NCBI GenBank assembly: GCA_003117195.1
Contig: BDSI01000155.1
Span: 186,001-250,000, forward strand
DNA length: 64,000 nt
Direction of reading: 5' to 3'
From: Eudorina sp. 2006-703-Eu-15
Lineage: Eukaryota > Chlorophyta > Chlorophyceae > Chlamydomonadales > Volvocaceae
Shown here piece by piece: positions 1 to 11,138 of this stretch. The notes below the pieces were generated by a model. The model was not told the DNA's origin, searched no databases, and saw only the letters and a program-made list of their open reading frames with translations. Position 1 is the stretch's first letter; each line of letters starts with the position of its first letter. The position numbers and the translations under genes are program-made.

Positions 1-3000
1 AGTGGCTGCTTGTGTTACTTGTGCCGTCCAGCCATCAGCAGTCTGCTAATGGATGTCACCGCCAGCATGCAATTACTCAGTACGTAAGAGCAAGCAAGGG
101 AACGGGTGAGATGTCGTGTCTGTTGCGTCGTGTACGGTATAAACAGGAAGAAAGCAAGGTGGACTCCAGCGGCGGGTTGGTTGTTCATTTTGGGACTGAT
201 GATGGGACAGTCCCAGCGGTTGTGCAGGTGTACGTGCCCAACGGAACCAGGCCGGATTATTTGGCTTTTGCTGCATGTATGCTGCCCCTGCTTCATGATG
301 TGTCAAAGTATGAGCCAAGTTGCATTATAACAATGGCCAAATTGTATGGTGCGTGCTGCGTGTTTGGGTACCGTTCGGCAGGGGAGGTGCGCGCGCACCT
401 ACCTGACAGAAGATAGAGGAGGGAGATATGTAGAGGATGGAGATGATGTTCGTTTCGCTGTATGTTGATGCCTGCTGTGCAAGCGAGCATGTGAAGTGGG
501 CATGCGAGTGTGCCGAGCGAGAGTGATGGGGAGGAAGAGGTGCTGTCCATCCTTAATACTTGCTTGCAATAAGGTAGGTAGGGCGTGTTGACGCAGGTCG
601 GCGTTGCATCCTTGGGACGGATCTATCAATGTGTGTACGGCGGCGGGCCGTGGCCACTCGCTCGGCGATGCAGATAGACAAAGGTCCGCCGGCGGCAGCT
701 GTACGTGCGCCACGTGCGTACATCGCCCGCCGCGTACATCTATCGCCCGCCGGAGATATGCATGCCGCAAATCAGAAGAAGCCCGCACAGAGTTCGTTGT
801 TAGTTCTGGGATTTTGGAACCAAACACATGCAAATAACCAACGGAATATATTGCGTATATATCCGCCGCGGAGCGAAAGCAGCGCAGTGGCAGCTGCCGC
901 CGCGTGTCTATCTGTGCGTGTTTGTCGTACATGCATACATCCTATCGGTGTATGTAATACAATACAGGAACCCGGCACGCCACCCCGGGCTCCTTGTGTC
1001 GCTTAGTAGTAATATGAACATTATTATTACGCTGGGCAAACCAGGGCAAACCCTAGCGTGGATCGATTAAGGGGCGGGGCAGCAGGGCCATGCATCCAGG
1101 TCGCACAGCTGTGCCTTGCTTGCCTTTGGTTGGTCCGTAGCTTGTGGTCTATCTAGCTGCTGATTAATTCACTGGATGAAAGTTGTTTGGCGTGCTCAGT
1201 ATGTACTGCGTGATACGACGGATTCGACTGTACCGGAGCGAGGTATGTAAGTGCATTCCGTGACATACACCCGACGCCACGCACCGCCGCATGCACCGAC
1301 GCGGCGTCTCTATCTAGTAGTAGTACCGTTACAGTGTGGATAGGCTTCCGGGCCCTGTATGTCTAAGGGTTTATGTCGCGGTTTTATATGATGCTATAGG
1401 ACACCTTCAACCATCATCACACCGAACCTACGCCATGGTCCAAGGCGGTTGATCCTGCCAACTAAGGATCCCACCTCATCCATTCACCCGCACATCCGTA
1501 GAGACAGAGGGTTCAGCAATCGCCACCGATCTAGCGTGCGAATCTCAATCCATCAACTGTGATCTCAACTCCACATCTCAGCAGCTAGCCATAATCTCAT
1601 GCTCCCGAACAATGTCGGGGGTCACCCTGGGACTCGAACCTAGGACCTTAACCGCCTAACCGCGGTAGTGTCACCTGACCTGACCTGTCTCTATCTGCAC
1701 GCGACCCTTTGACTGATACATACAGGTTATTATAACGTCGGGGGACAGGAACGAAGTAAGGTCCAGCAGCAGGTTGCTTGGCGCGCATATCCTGTTGCTT
1801 GCAATGTACGTATGTATGTGTCCGTCCGTCGACTTAAACGGTGTTCACTCATTCAAATGTAACGTTATCAAACTCACTCATGAAAGACGTACACACGTAC
1901 ACACATACAGCTAGCTATGTATGGCTACGCGTGACCACGTTGAGCAGCGTTTGAGTCTTACATACGTGGTCTACGTACAGCTGTTTGCAGCGGTTTGCCA
2001 ACAAATACCAATATCAATAATACTAAAATGCTAATGAAATATTCTTACTTGAAATACGTTTATATTTGACTGATACTCAATTTTGTGCAGCAGCTTCGTT
2101 CCTGCCTCGCTCGCGGGTTGCTCCAATTTCGACAATAATGAGCGCGGGGTCTTAAGATCGTCCATCCTGATTGTGCCGCCGAAGTCCACTCTCAACTTGT
2201 CAAGATGTCGCGAAAAACAAATGGCCAACTTCCGATAACCTAATTAGGACACTGAGTCTTCCTGTCGTATCATTATTGTCTATAACTTCAGCAGCAATTT
2301 AGCTACAAATATGTACATAATAACGCCAGCGCGAAACAAACATTTTACCGCCGAACGACCGCGCGCGCGCCGCGAGCCTTCCCCCAACACTGCACTTCGA
2401 AAGGGCTTCCTAGGCTTCCCCTGACGCACTAGACGCACCCGGGCGACCCGCCGTAGCGTGCATTTCCACCATCTCCACACGATTCCACATAATTCAGACC
2501 AGGTATGTACGTACGCACGAGCGAGTCATCATCATGCGTAGAAGCAACTAGATTAAGCAACCCACGCAAGCTACGCAAGCAACGGACGCACGGATTCACG
2601 CAAGCAACCCGAACTCCGTCCTTTAAAAAGAGGCATTCAAAGCTAGTTATTAGAGCATAATTTATTATGGTCAATGGTGCGTGCTGTCCTGGGGTCGAAA
2701 TGGGCGACCTCGAGGAGAATACGATGAAAATACTACAATAAGGAAGTCCGGGTAGTCCGGGCCTCTTGCTTGGGTAACTAGTACACTTAGCTAGCCTTTA
2801 CACGTAAAAATTCCACTGCTGCTGGACGGCGCGGGGGATTGAATGCTCGAAGGGGACGTTAACTAGGTAGCCCACCAGACTGTGCATGCTGCGTGCCTGT
2901 CCCGCTATGGTCGGTGCGCAATCAACAGCTAGCAGCTATAGCAGCAGCAGGTCGGGAAACTACTACCTGCTGCCTCTGATATTGATTGGTCCCGCCGCCG

Positions 3001-4839
3001 TTTACGCCGTTTCGACGCACGTATCGGCCTAGACACCATGCACTGCTTGCTTACTTGCACGGATATATAGAGCTCCGTCCGTAAGCAACATGAATAATAC
3101 AGGTACGGCACCGCACCGTATTGCTTTGTTGGCATGGATCCATTCTCCGGCGGCGGACGGACATAGCTGTAGTGGAGCGACTCATTGCCTTTGTGACTTT
3201 GGGACCAAACCAGCAAATCATGCATCATCAGCGTCGGCTTTCGTATGCATGCATGTAGTTTGTTCGGCAGGACGGTGATCCACGGCTGCGTGCAGTTACG
3301 TAAATAAACCGACGTTCATTACACCTGTTCAGACATTGTAATACGTTGCCTTACGTACCTGTTTGCACTGTTTCGTTTGGATTGAATATACCTGGATAAT
3401 GGATTACGTAGCGGTACAGTCCTCTCATGAAAAATACGACGTACCTCGCCTCGACCTACAGACCGTTACAGCAGACGAAAAACGAGCTGGCAGCCCCCGA
3501 GAGCGCACTGCTGCTGGGTAAATATTACGATTAAAAAAATAGAAATACTGTCAGCAAATGCTGTGCTTCCTTGTGCCTCATCATCATAACATAACCACAC
3601 CGTAAACTTTCCCTTTTTTTAACTTGATAACTATTCTAGTATACGCGGTTCACGTATATGTGTCGGCAGCGCCCATTCAACATGAGCATAGGGAAAGTAG
3701 TGCTACGGTTTGTCGGTCACTTGCTTGCACACACTCGGTGCGTCACGACGATGTAAAAGAATAATGATTGTTTTTGAATGTATTTATCTATTTTAACAGC
3801 GTAAGATAGACTTGCTGAAGTCGGCTGCAAGCAATCCAACACGTACCAGGTCCCAAATAAGAAGGGACCTCAGGAATGGCTGGGGAGGCCATATTACCGG
3901 ATCCATCCATGGTGACGGATGTAGGCGTACGTGCAACATAACCCTTAGACAGAATACGCATGATATTAAACCGCCGCGCGGGATGGATGCGTGGATGCAC
4001 CGCTGGTACCAGTGGACGGTTGGGGTTCAGCTGTGCGTCCGTATCATGAAATATGTCAATTTTATACATGAAAAATAACTATGTTATTTGCAAGGTTTAT
4101 GGCGCTCACGGGATGTGCTATCGCACAGCCTGGCACAGCCGGGTCGCACTGCCTGCGAATCGAAAGCCGGACGGGTGAAATTCCAAATTCGGCCGCTTCG
4201 TCTATGACCAAAGCAATCAAATAAATTTGTACGTGTAAACATACGTGTAGACACTGTCATGCGGCACACGTATGGCGCCCTTGGTTAGTTCCACGGGTGC
4301 GCATTTATTAGGCAACCCCAACAGCAATTCTCAATGTTTCATCGTGGCTTCTTTCTTCGCTGATGTGTACCTCCTTATATGCAAGTATAATGCTCTGCTG
4401 GTCAAAAGACGTCGGGACTGAATAAACGCTTGGCTGCAGGACGTTACAAGCTGTCGTACAGAGTGCTTCCAACATTGTTGTGATAAAGCGCACGGCTGAT
4501 CACAACCTGAAGCTTCTACCGACTTAGGACACGATGAAAAAGCCATTATTATTCCTCCAGATATATATGTTTCCGTCAATCCATCCACAGGAGCCTATTT
4601 ACTGTTAACTGCGCACCGGCTTGATTTGTGATTACGGCACGACGTGCGCAGAGCGCGCAGATACTGCTGTGCCGTGCGTCATCAGACCTCCGGGGCTAGG
4701 ACGACGGCGACACCGTAATGCGCGCGGTGGCACGCATGGGTGATGTGTTATTACTATCGCCGCAATCCTTCGTTCATGCGCCTAGCCAGCTAAGGATACG
4801 AATACGAAATTACGAATAGATTTTACGTTACCTCTCAAG
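1..4839. other. Gene-poor intergenic stretch
   Basis: I see no exon here that I can defend. The sequence is full of GTAC, ATGC and TGCATG words and is less GC-rich than the gene regions. An open frame at 12-416 (+) has no recognisable domain and no supporting splice sites, so I left it out. The 3' part is the likely promoter region of the DUF3431 gene. Confidence 0.6.
1618..1680 (-). repeat. tRNA-like (SINE-type) trace
   Basis: On the minus strand there is a near-perfect pol III B box (GGTTCGAGTCC, 1630-1640). A weaker A-box-like TTAGGCGGTTAAGG lies just upstream. The spacing is too short for a working tRNA and no anticodon arm can be drawn. This suggests a tRNA-derived SINE head or decayed tRNA rather than a tRNA gene. 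Confidence 0.3.
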
Positions 4840-6671
4840 TTGCTACGTACGTATCTGTACAAAGGGCGTACGTCTCGATCGTCAGTCTCGTCGTCGGGTA
4901 CAACGAACGCACGTGCGTACGTGGCGATCGAGCGGTGTATGTATATGGTGTCGCCTCGCTCCGCCGTGTACATGGCGCACGGTCGTCGTCCGCAGCAGCG
5001 GCGGTGCACTACTGCTGCCAACACAACGCCTCTCCCTCCCGGAAGACGCCTACCCCTAGGTCGTCTTTTTGCACTTTGCACCCTGATCTACGCGCTGGCA
5101 AGTGCGAAACCCACCACCACCACCACCACCACAATCAGTGACATGCTGGAGCCCGCGCACGTGGAGCACAGAGCAGCGGTGACGACGACGACGACCATTA
5201 CACATGCCGGGTTACACATCCAGGCCCACCACCCCACGCTGCCCTGCCTGGACCCGGCGCTAACCGCCAACGACGTGCACGTGGTCATAGCCGGCTACCA
5301 GGTGGACTCGTGCAACCATTGGCTGCCGGCGGAGATGGGCCTCACCAACGCGCAGGTTTTCACATACCGGCGGCTGCTCCCGGAGCTGCCTCTGCGGAGC
5401 TGGCAGCTGCCGTGCGGCGTCAGTGTGCACGAGCGCCTCTTGCTGCCCAACCGCGGCAAGGAAGCCTCGGCATTCTACTCATACGTCAAGGTGCGTGCGT
5501 TGGTACATATGGATATATGGCGGGGGACGTGCGTGTGTTGCTTGCTCGCTTGGCCGGTATGTATACCGCAGCTGCATGACCCTGTCCTCGATCGCGGGGC
5601 GCAGGTGGTGGTCATCGGTGGGTGGGTGCTTGTCACTAATAACGGTTGCATCAATTTATATGGGAAGTAATAATAAGCACCCTGCCCTGCCCTGCTGCGC
5701 CGCACGGCCCAACGCTACGCCGCCCGGGGGCCCACAAATACTAATGTTTACCGCCGTGCGTGCGTGCATACATACATACTTAGATTCTATGTACATGACG
5801 CAACGGTCGGGACTACGTACATGCATACGGCGGGTCCACGTTGTAACGGTTATTACAGACAGGTATGACGCCAGCTGCCGCCGGCGTCCGTACAATCGAT
5901 CATACTCATTAAACAGCGCCTGCTGCGCCTGCTGGTGCGGTTTGCTCGCTCGTTTGTTGCTCTTACGTTGCGCGTTTGGTGTACATATGTGTGTTCGTTC
6001 AGGAATTCTACAACAACCTCCCGACCCTCGGGGTCGTCTTCCTGCACGGCCACGGAGCTGCCCGACACATCACATGCGCAGCCCTCTTTGCCCGGACGCG
6101 GCTGTGGTACTCCCTGGCGGCGGGTGGTGGTGACAACAACACGACCGGCGGCGGCGGCGCCGCCGCCATGACCGACCAGGTGATCTCCTTCACCTCAAAG
6201 AGTAAAGAAAAACCCTATGAGTGGTATGGCGGCCACCATCGACTCCACCGCCGCCACCTGCTGAGGGACCAACCCCAGGAAAAAAGAGAGAAGGCTATGG
6301 CGGTGGCCGCCCGCATGGCAGTCATCCTGGCACGGTACAACCTATCGAGGGTCGCCAACATCAGTCAACAACATCACGTCGTCGAATCCGGGGCCATGGT
6401 GTCCTGCTGCGCCTCCTTCATCATGCCCAGCGCGCGCATCGCAGCACACCCGCGCGCGTTCTATTCCGACATGCTGCAGTTCATGATATCGGAGAAGGAT
6501 GACTACTACTCGGCGAGGGTGGCGTTCGAGTACCTGGTGTACCCGTTGTTCAACGCGTCGCGTGTTGACGCGGCCACTCAGGAATTCTACAAGGCGGCGG
6601 AGGAGCTGCACCGGAACGGCAACTACAGCGCGAACCCAGCGCTGCAGCGGTGCATGGCGAATAACTGTTAA
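4840..6671 (+). CDS. DUF3431 family protein, likely membrane-anchored or secreted
   Basis: Two exons, 4840-5490 and 6003-6671, joined in phase 0 across a GTGCGT...CAG intron. They give up to 439 aa. In-frame Mets at 4840, 4939, 4945 and 4972 are all possible starts; the last gives the most compact N-terminus. A basic stretch followed by a short hydrophobic run (GRLFALCTLIYALASA) looks like a signal peptide or signal anchor, then comes a threonine run. The core has the DUF3431 pattern: a VVIAGY-like strand, then LPNRGKEASAFYSYV running across the splice junction into YNNLPTLGVVFLHGHG. The family occurs in fungi and algae, often in the secretory pathway, and a glycosyltransferase-like role is only a guess. 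The exon joint falls inside the conserved core, which supports the model. Confidence 0.8.
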
Positions 6672-7896
6672 GCAAGGAACTGTACATATGCACGTACAAA
6701 TACACATGCATGTACGTATACATATGTGAGTATGTGCATGGCGGCTTCGATGCTTGCCTCGTTGCTTGGCTGCTGCGAGCCACCGCAGCCGAAGCGCCGT
6801 GCCCACGCAGCCACGCACCCCGCCGCCGCCGTGGGTTTTGCCGTACATGGCGTCCTAAGCGCGGTCGTCACACGGGGGGCAGCAGCAGGCGCGCAGCATG
6901 CATGTGCAAGCATGGGTGGCTGGGTTGCTAGCCGCCGCCTGCATTATTATTATTATTATTCATTTCCACTCATACGTACTTTGCCGGTGTGCGTGTATTG
7001 CGGCCATCGATGTATTTGAATGAATGAACGTTACAGCGGACCCCAAAGGGATCACCGATGCATTTGTCATTCACTTCATCAATCGCCCCGCCGTCACCAC
7101 TCGCTCGGTCCATGCGTGCAGCAGTCGTGGATAGAGTGCTCAGAACCAGCTGGCTACGTAGCGAGCCCTGCTGTTAGTTGCTTGCTTGCTTGTCACGTGT
7201 ATCCATTTCTGCCCTCCGCTGGTTGCTTGCCGAGGTTGGTTGCATACGTACGCACGTGCTGGATGGCAGGGCTATGACTTGCTTAACTGGGCAACGTTAG
7301 CCACGTCATCAGCAGAGTTCGATCCACGCAAGTAAGGCGGCATTGATCTATCTGATCTTTACATATGGACGTGCACAATGCATTATTATGGATGGATGGT
7401 CCCAAACGAAGCGGAGTCGGTCGCGCGCCGAGTGCGTGGCGATCAAATGATGTCGGTCGGTGCGTGCATGCATCCTTGCGTGGCTGCTGTGGCACCGGTC
7501 GCTCGCACACCGTGAGTAACGGTGGCATGGGGTTCATCAGGCGCCACGCACGCCACCTGCAATCGGTGGGAGCGAGTTCGTTACGTGAAGATGCCCAAGG
7601 GCGTGAATGGCCACGCAGTCTCACGTCAGTTCGTCAGTTGAAATGATGGAGCGAGTCTCGCCCGAGCGAGCGAGGGGCGGGTCGTCTGGAGCTCAGATGG
7701 GGGCTGCTGGCTGGGCGGAGAGTTGTCATACGTACGGTGTCACGCATCACTACTGTATGAAATCAATGAACGCTGTGCATGGGATGGGGCGAGCGATTCG
7801 TATAACCTTGCTTTGGTTTTTTGCATTCATTGATTGGACGGACTGTTAACCTAGGCAGCCACGCGCAGGGACGCCGGGGCGTTCATGAGCATTGTT
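6672..7896. other. 3' flank and spacer
   Basis: No gene is seen. The stretch holds a TTA trinucleotide run near 6943-6960 and a short LINE 3'-end copy at 7016-7056. Open frames on both strands (for example 7283-7624 minus) have no recognisable content. Confidence 0.5.
7016..7056 (-). repeat. LINE 3'-end fragment
   Basis: Read on the minus strand this ends with GGGGTCCGCTGTAACGTTCA followed by ATTC repeats. The same end occurs at 7897-7930, 21028-21135, 21296-21335 and 59890-59955, so it is one dispersed 3' terminus. Confidence 0.6.
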
Positions 7897-8516
7897 ACTA
7901 CGGATGTTACAGCGGACCCCGCGGGTCATCGGTGACGGCCAACGGCGACAGCCTCACCATACACTGCTTAAACGAACTGACGCCACCATACATGGCGCTC
8001 CGGACAGGCTCCACAAGTGCACCGAAACACTCCCCGGGCCCACACTACCAGGGAACCACCCCGTTCCTGAGAACCAACCGACCATGGCAAGGGATAAAGC
8101 CCGCTCAGGGGGAGTTAGCCACCAGGGCGCCCTTATTAGCGAACCACCACCCCAACCAAGGCGGGGTCACTTCTCCCGTAGTCTTGGAGGGCCACGGGGG
8201 CTCGCGATTCACCATCATCAGGGGCCTGCCCGTACGGTCCCACCGACCGGGCCGAAAAAACCGTCCACACCTAGCGATAGATAGCTCCACTGCTGGGCGT
8301 CAATGCCTCGTCCACCCGCAGCCCACTACTACTGAACGCCTACAGGGCTTCGGTTAAGAATCCTGGCCTGACGGAACCGGGCCACGGCACACAAGACGAC
8401 CGTCCTGCACCTTCAAGCAAGATGGGGTGTGTAGCCCCCACCGCTGACCACCCTTTCACTGGGACTCCTAGCTCAGCGAAATCGTAGAGCCGGCTCCAAA
8501 AGTCCGCCATGAGCAT
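7897..8516 (-). mobile_element. Decayed 3' part of a non-LTR retrotransposon
   Basis: The minus frame from 8514 to 8340 encodes ADFWSRLYDFAELGVPVKGW. It matches in sense the frame at 59260-59330 (ADFWGRLHGFAQLGLPRRGW), which is the C-terminal tail after the LINE reverse-transcriptase zinc knuckle. About 440 bp of 3'UTR-like sequence follows, then the family terminus GTTACAGCGGACCCC (read on plus) at about 7908-7922. The piece is 5'-truncated, as most LINE copies are; no reverse-transcriptase core is present. Confidence 0.7.
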
Positions 8517-8999
8517 GTATGCGGGTTTTGGTTGTCGTTCGTTTATCTGTCGGTTTGGTTCGTTCCGTCGTTCGTTGTTTTGTTCGTCATGATGCAAACC
8601 GCAATGGCGCACACACAGACAGACGTACACGAGGTGGCGCTGGACGACAGATATATAGCTAGACGGATGGCACCATGACTGGCTGCGGGCGCGATGCATG
8701 GCTCTGATGAAAGGCAGTAGATGGATCGGGGACTATGGGACACGTTTACACATCGATTGCGTGCGGCGGGGGACTGGCCAAACGCGCATCTTCAACGAAC
8801 TTCAGATCTATCTATGCACCATACACGCACGCACGGCAGCTCTGTTTCCGTGCATACCGACCGCTTCCGTACGTTTTGCGTGCGTGCTCTATCTTTCTAT
8901 CGCCTAGAGAAATACGTACGTACATACACAGTTATCATTCGCGACCTCTCGCCAAACGAATACATACATGCATATACGGTATACATGCAAGTACCTGCC

Positions 9000-10220
9000 A
9001 TGCTACCAAGCAATTCGTCGATTGCTGGCACTTGCGCTACGTACGCCGCCTCGTGGCAACAACCCTCCGCACTCACCCAGCAGACCCAGCAGGTCAGTTA
9101 GTTACGGTGTATGTGCATGAGCCCTGCCTCTATCTCCTGCTGCGTGCGACATACTGTATGTACAACCACTATTGCACAGCAGGGAGACCGCACCCTTCCA
9201 TCCCAGCAAGCCGACGTCGGTTCTACAACTTGCCAATGGCTGGACCTTGAACCCAACAGGCCATCCAGCTAGCATCGGCATGCATACATATATACATACA
9301 GCGCCTCATCAGTCAGCCGGGTCGCTCGGTGAGCGAGCTAGCTAGCGCCGAACGAGTGACTCGCCGAGACGCCCAAACCAACCCTAGGAAACCCCCGCCC
9401 AGAAACCCTCCGACGCCGTGGATAGATGGGTGGCTGGATGTGCCAGCACACGCGGGCGCATATGTACATGTCGAGGGGTGTAGATGAGCAAGTCCATACG
9501 TCGCGACAACAGCAACCGCCAGCAGGCCAACGCTGGTGGGGCGGGGGTTGGTTCTCCGGGGTACAGCGAGGCGGTCCCCGGCCATCCTGCCCCGCCCCCC
9601 GCGATCGATCCCACCAACTCCGTCGCGGCGGCGTCAACGGAACAAATAATAAAAGCAACGTATGACGGACGGTGGCATTGATTCATCCATCCATCCAGGC
9701 CGTATGCACATCGTCATGCAACGAAACAACGAAAGGCAGCAGGGCAATCAAGTAACAACGTCGGCGTGCACCAGGAGCTCGTCCAACTGCAGCAAGTAAG
9801 CTGCTATGTCGGGAACTGATTTCCCCCGCCCTCATCCCGATTGCTACGACTGAGCGCCCATGTGGGCTCATTATTCTGTCCGCCCGCCATGAAATCAGCC
9901 ATTGCGGGATAAATGCAATGGGGACATGCAGCGGCAGCGCCCTCAGCACAGGGCACGGCTCGCCGGCCACTACGTACTTGCGGCCCGTGCCACTTCAGTA
10001 GTGGCGCTCCATCACCTACCGCCGCCGCTCAGCCACCTTAGCCACTCAATCATCAGCAGCCTACGGTGATAATCATGCAGCGTTCCGGCTGCCGTGGGTC
10101 CCCATCGCTGCAGCAGCTGCCACTCACGCAGTCAACGAACGCCAGCAACATACAGCCACGCACCACTCTGTCCTCGTGTATGCATGTACTACTACGTGGG
10201 CAAGCAGCAGCCCTGATGAC
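9000..10220 (+). other. Exon-like pieces of an unrecognised Q/N/S-rich gene
   Basis: An ATG at 9000 opens a 31-codon frame ending in glutamines and a GTCAGT donor at 9093. A CAG acceptor at 9182 continues it in phase for 29 codons to a stop near 9272. Further on, a frame ending in VQLQQ meets a strong GTAAGC donor at 9796. A serine/glutamine-rich frame runs from a CAG near 10078 to about 10180. The composition is typical of volvocine coding sequence. I could not join these pieces into one convincing model and recognise no domain. It may be one gene with short exons, or a pseudogene. Confidence 0.25.
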
Positions 10221-11138
10221 TTGGGGCAGGTAGGTTAGGTTTCAGTCGGCGCACAGCCTATATATCTACTACCAACGAATCTACCGGTGCGCCCAACCCC
10301 ACCTAACCGAAAAGAAAAACAATAAACGTTCCCTCGTGCCAATGTTTGAGGTCCCGAGCGAGCTGGGAAAAGACGCGGACGCGTACGCCCGCAAATAAAC
10401 ACGTGCGCACACCCGTCTGCCGCCGACGCCTCGCGACGCCGCCGCCGCTCATGCATCATACATCAGGGATGCCCGCACCCACGCTGGCGGGCAGGCAGGC
10501 CGCGTCTCCGCAACCGTCGGCGGCAGAACCTACCCCACGAAACCCCGCTGCGTGCTGGTTGCTCGCCGCAGCAATGCGCCGCCTCGGGTCCCGGCCCTCC
10601 ATCCGCTCCCAATACCGTAGCCCGCCGACGGACGCCTTCCGTCTGTTCTGTACCGTCTGTTCTGTACCACGCACGATTTCCGAAATGCCAGCTAGCTGCT
10701 GTTACCAGCAGCCGACGATCGGACAAACAAAGTAATGAGCCAAAGAATACATCGGCCTACATACCGTAACACCTATACATATACATGTACGGACGGACGG
10801 AGCAAAAGAATCCGCTTCCACGCAGCAGTGTGCAGCCGAAAGACCGTCCTGAGGAGTACGACGCGCACAACTGCAGTGCACACCGTCCGTCCGGGTGTTG
10901 TTTCCGCGCCGCACCTTGCCTGTACGTACACCGCCTCACCGTATGCCCGCCATCATCACCTACCATTGCAACCGCCCTTGCCATCACCGTCGCATGCTTG
11001 CAACAATGTCGAAGACCTCGACCGTTTGTTTGGGGGGCACGAGCAGCCGGTTTGAGGGTGGGCCGGGCGCCGCGCCCCCTGGCCCGCCGCTGGGTGCCCC
11101 AAAGGCACGTGCGTGCCGCGTGGCTGCTGCCCGCACTC
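10221..11138. other. Spacer downstream of DGAT2
   Basis: Open frames on both strands are compositional. No domain or convincing splice chain is seen. The part next to 11139 should be the 3' UTR of the minus-strand acyltransferase. Confidence 0.4.

Noticed and set aside
1444..1458. 14-bp match to the start of 18S rRNA (GGTTGATCCTGCCA)
   Set aside because: The next bases do not continue as 18S, so it is a chance word or tiny fragment.
1618..1680. Functional tRNA gene
   Set aside because: Only the B box is good; A box spacing is wrong and no anticodon arm can be drawn.
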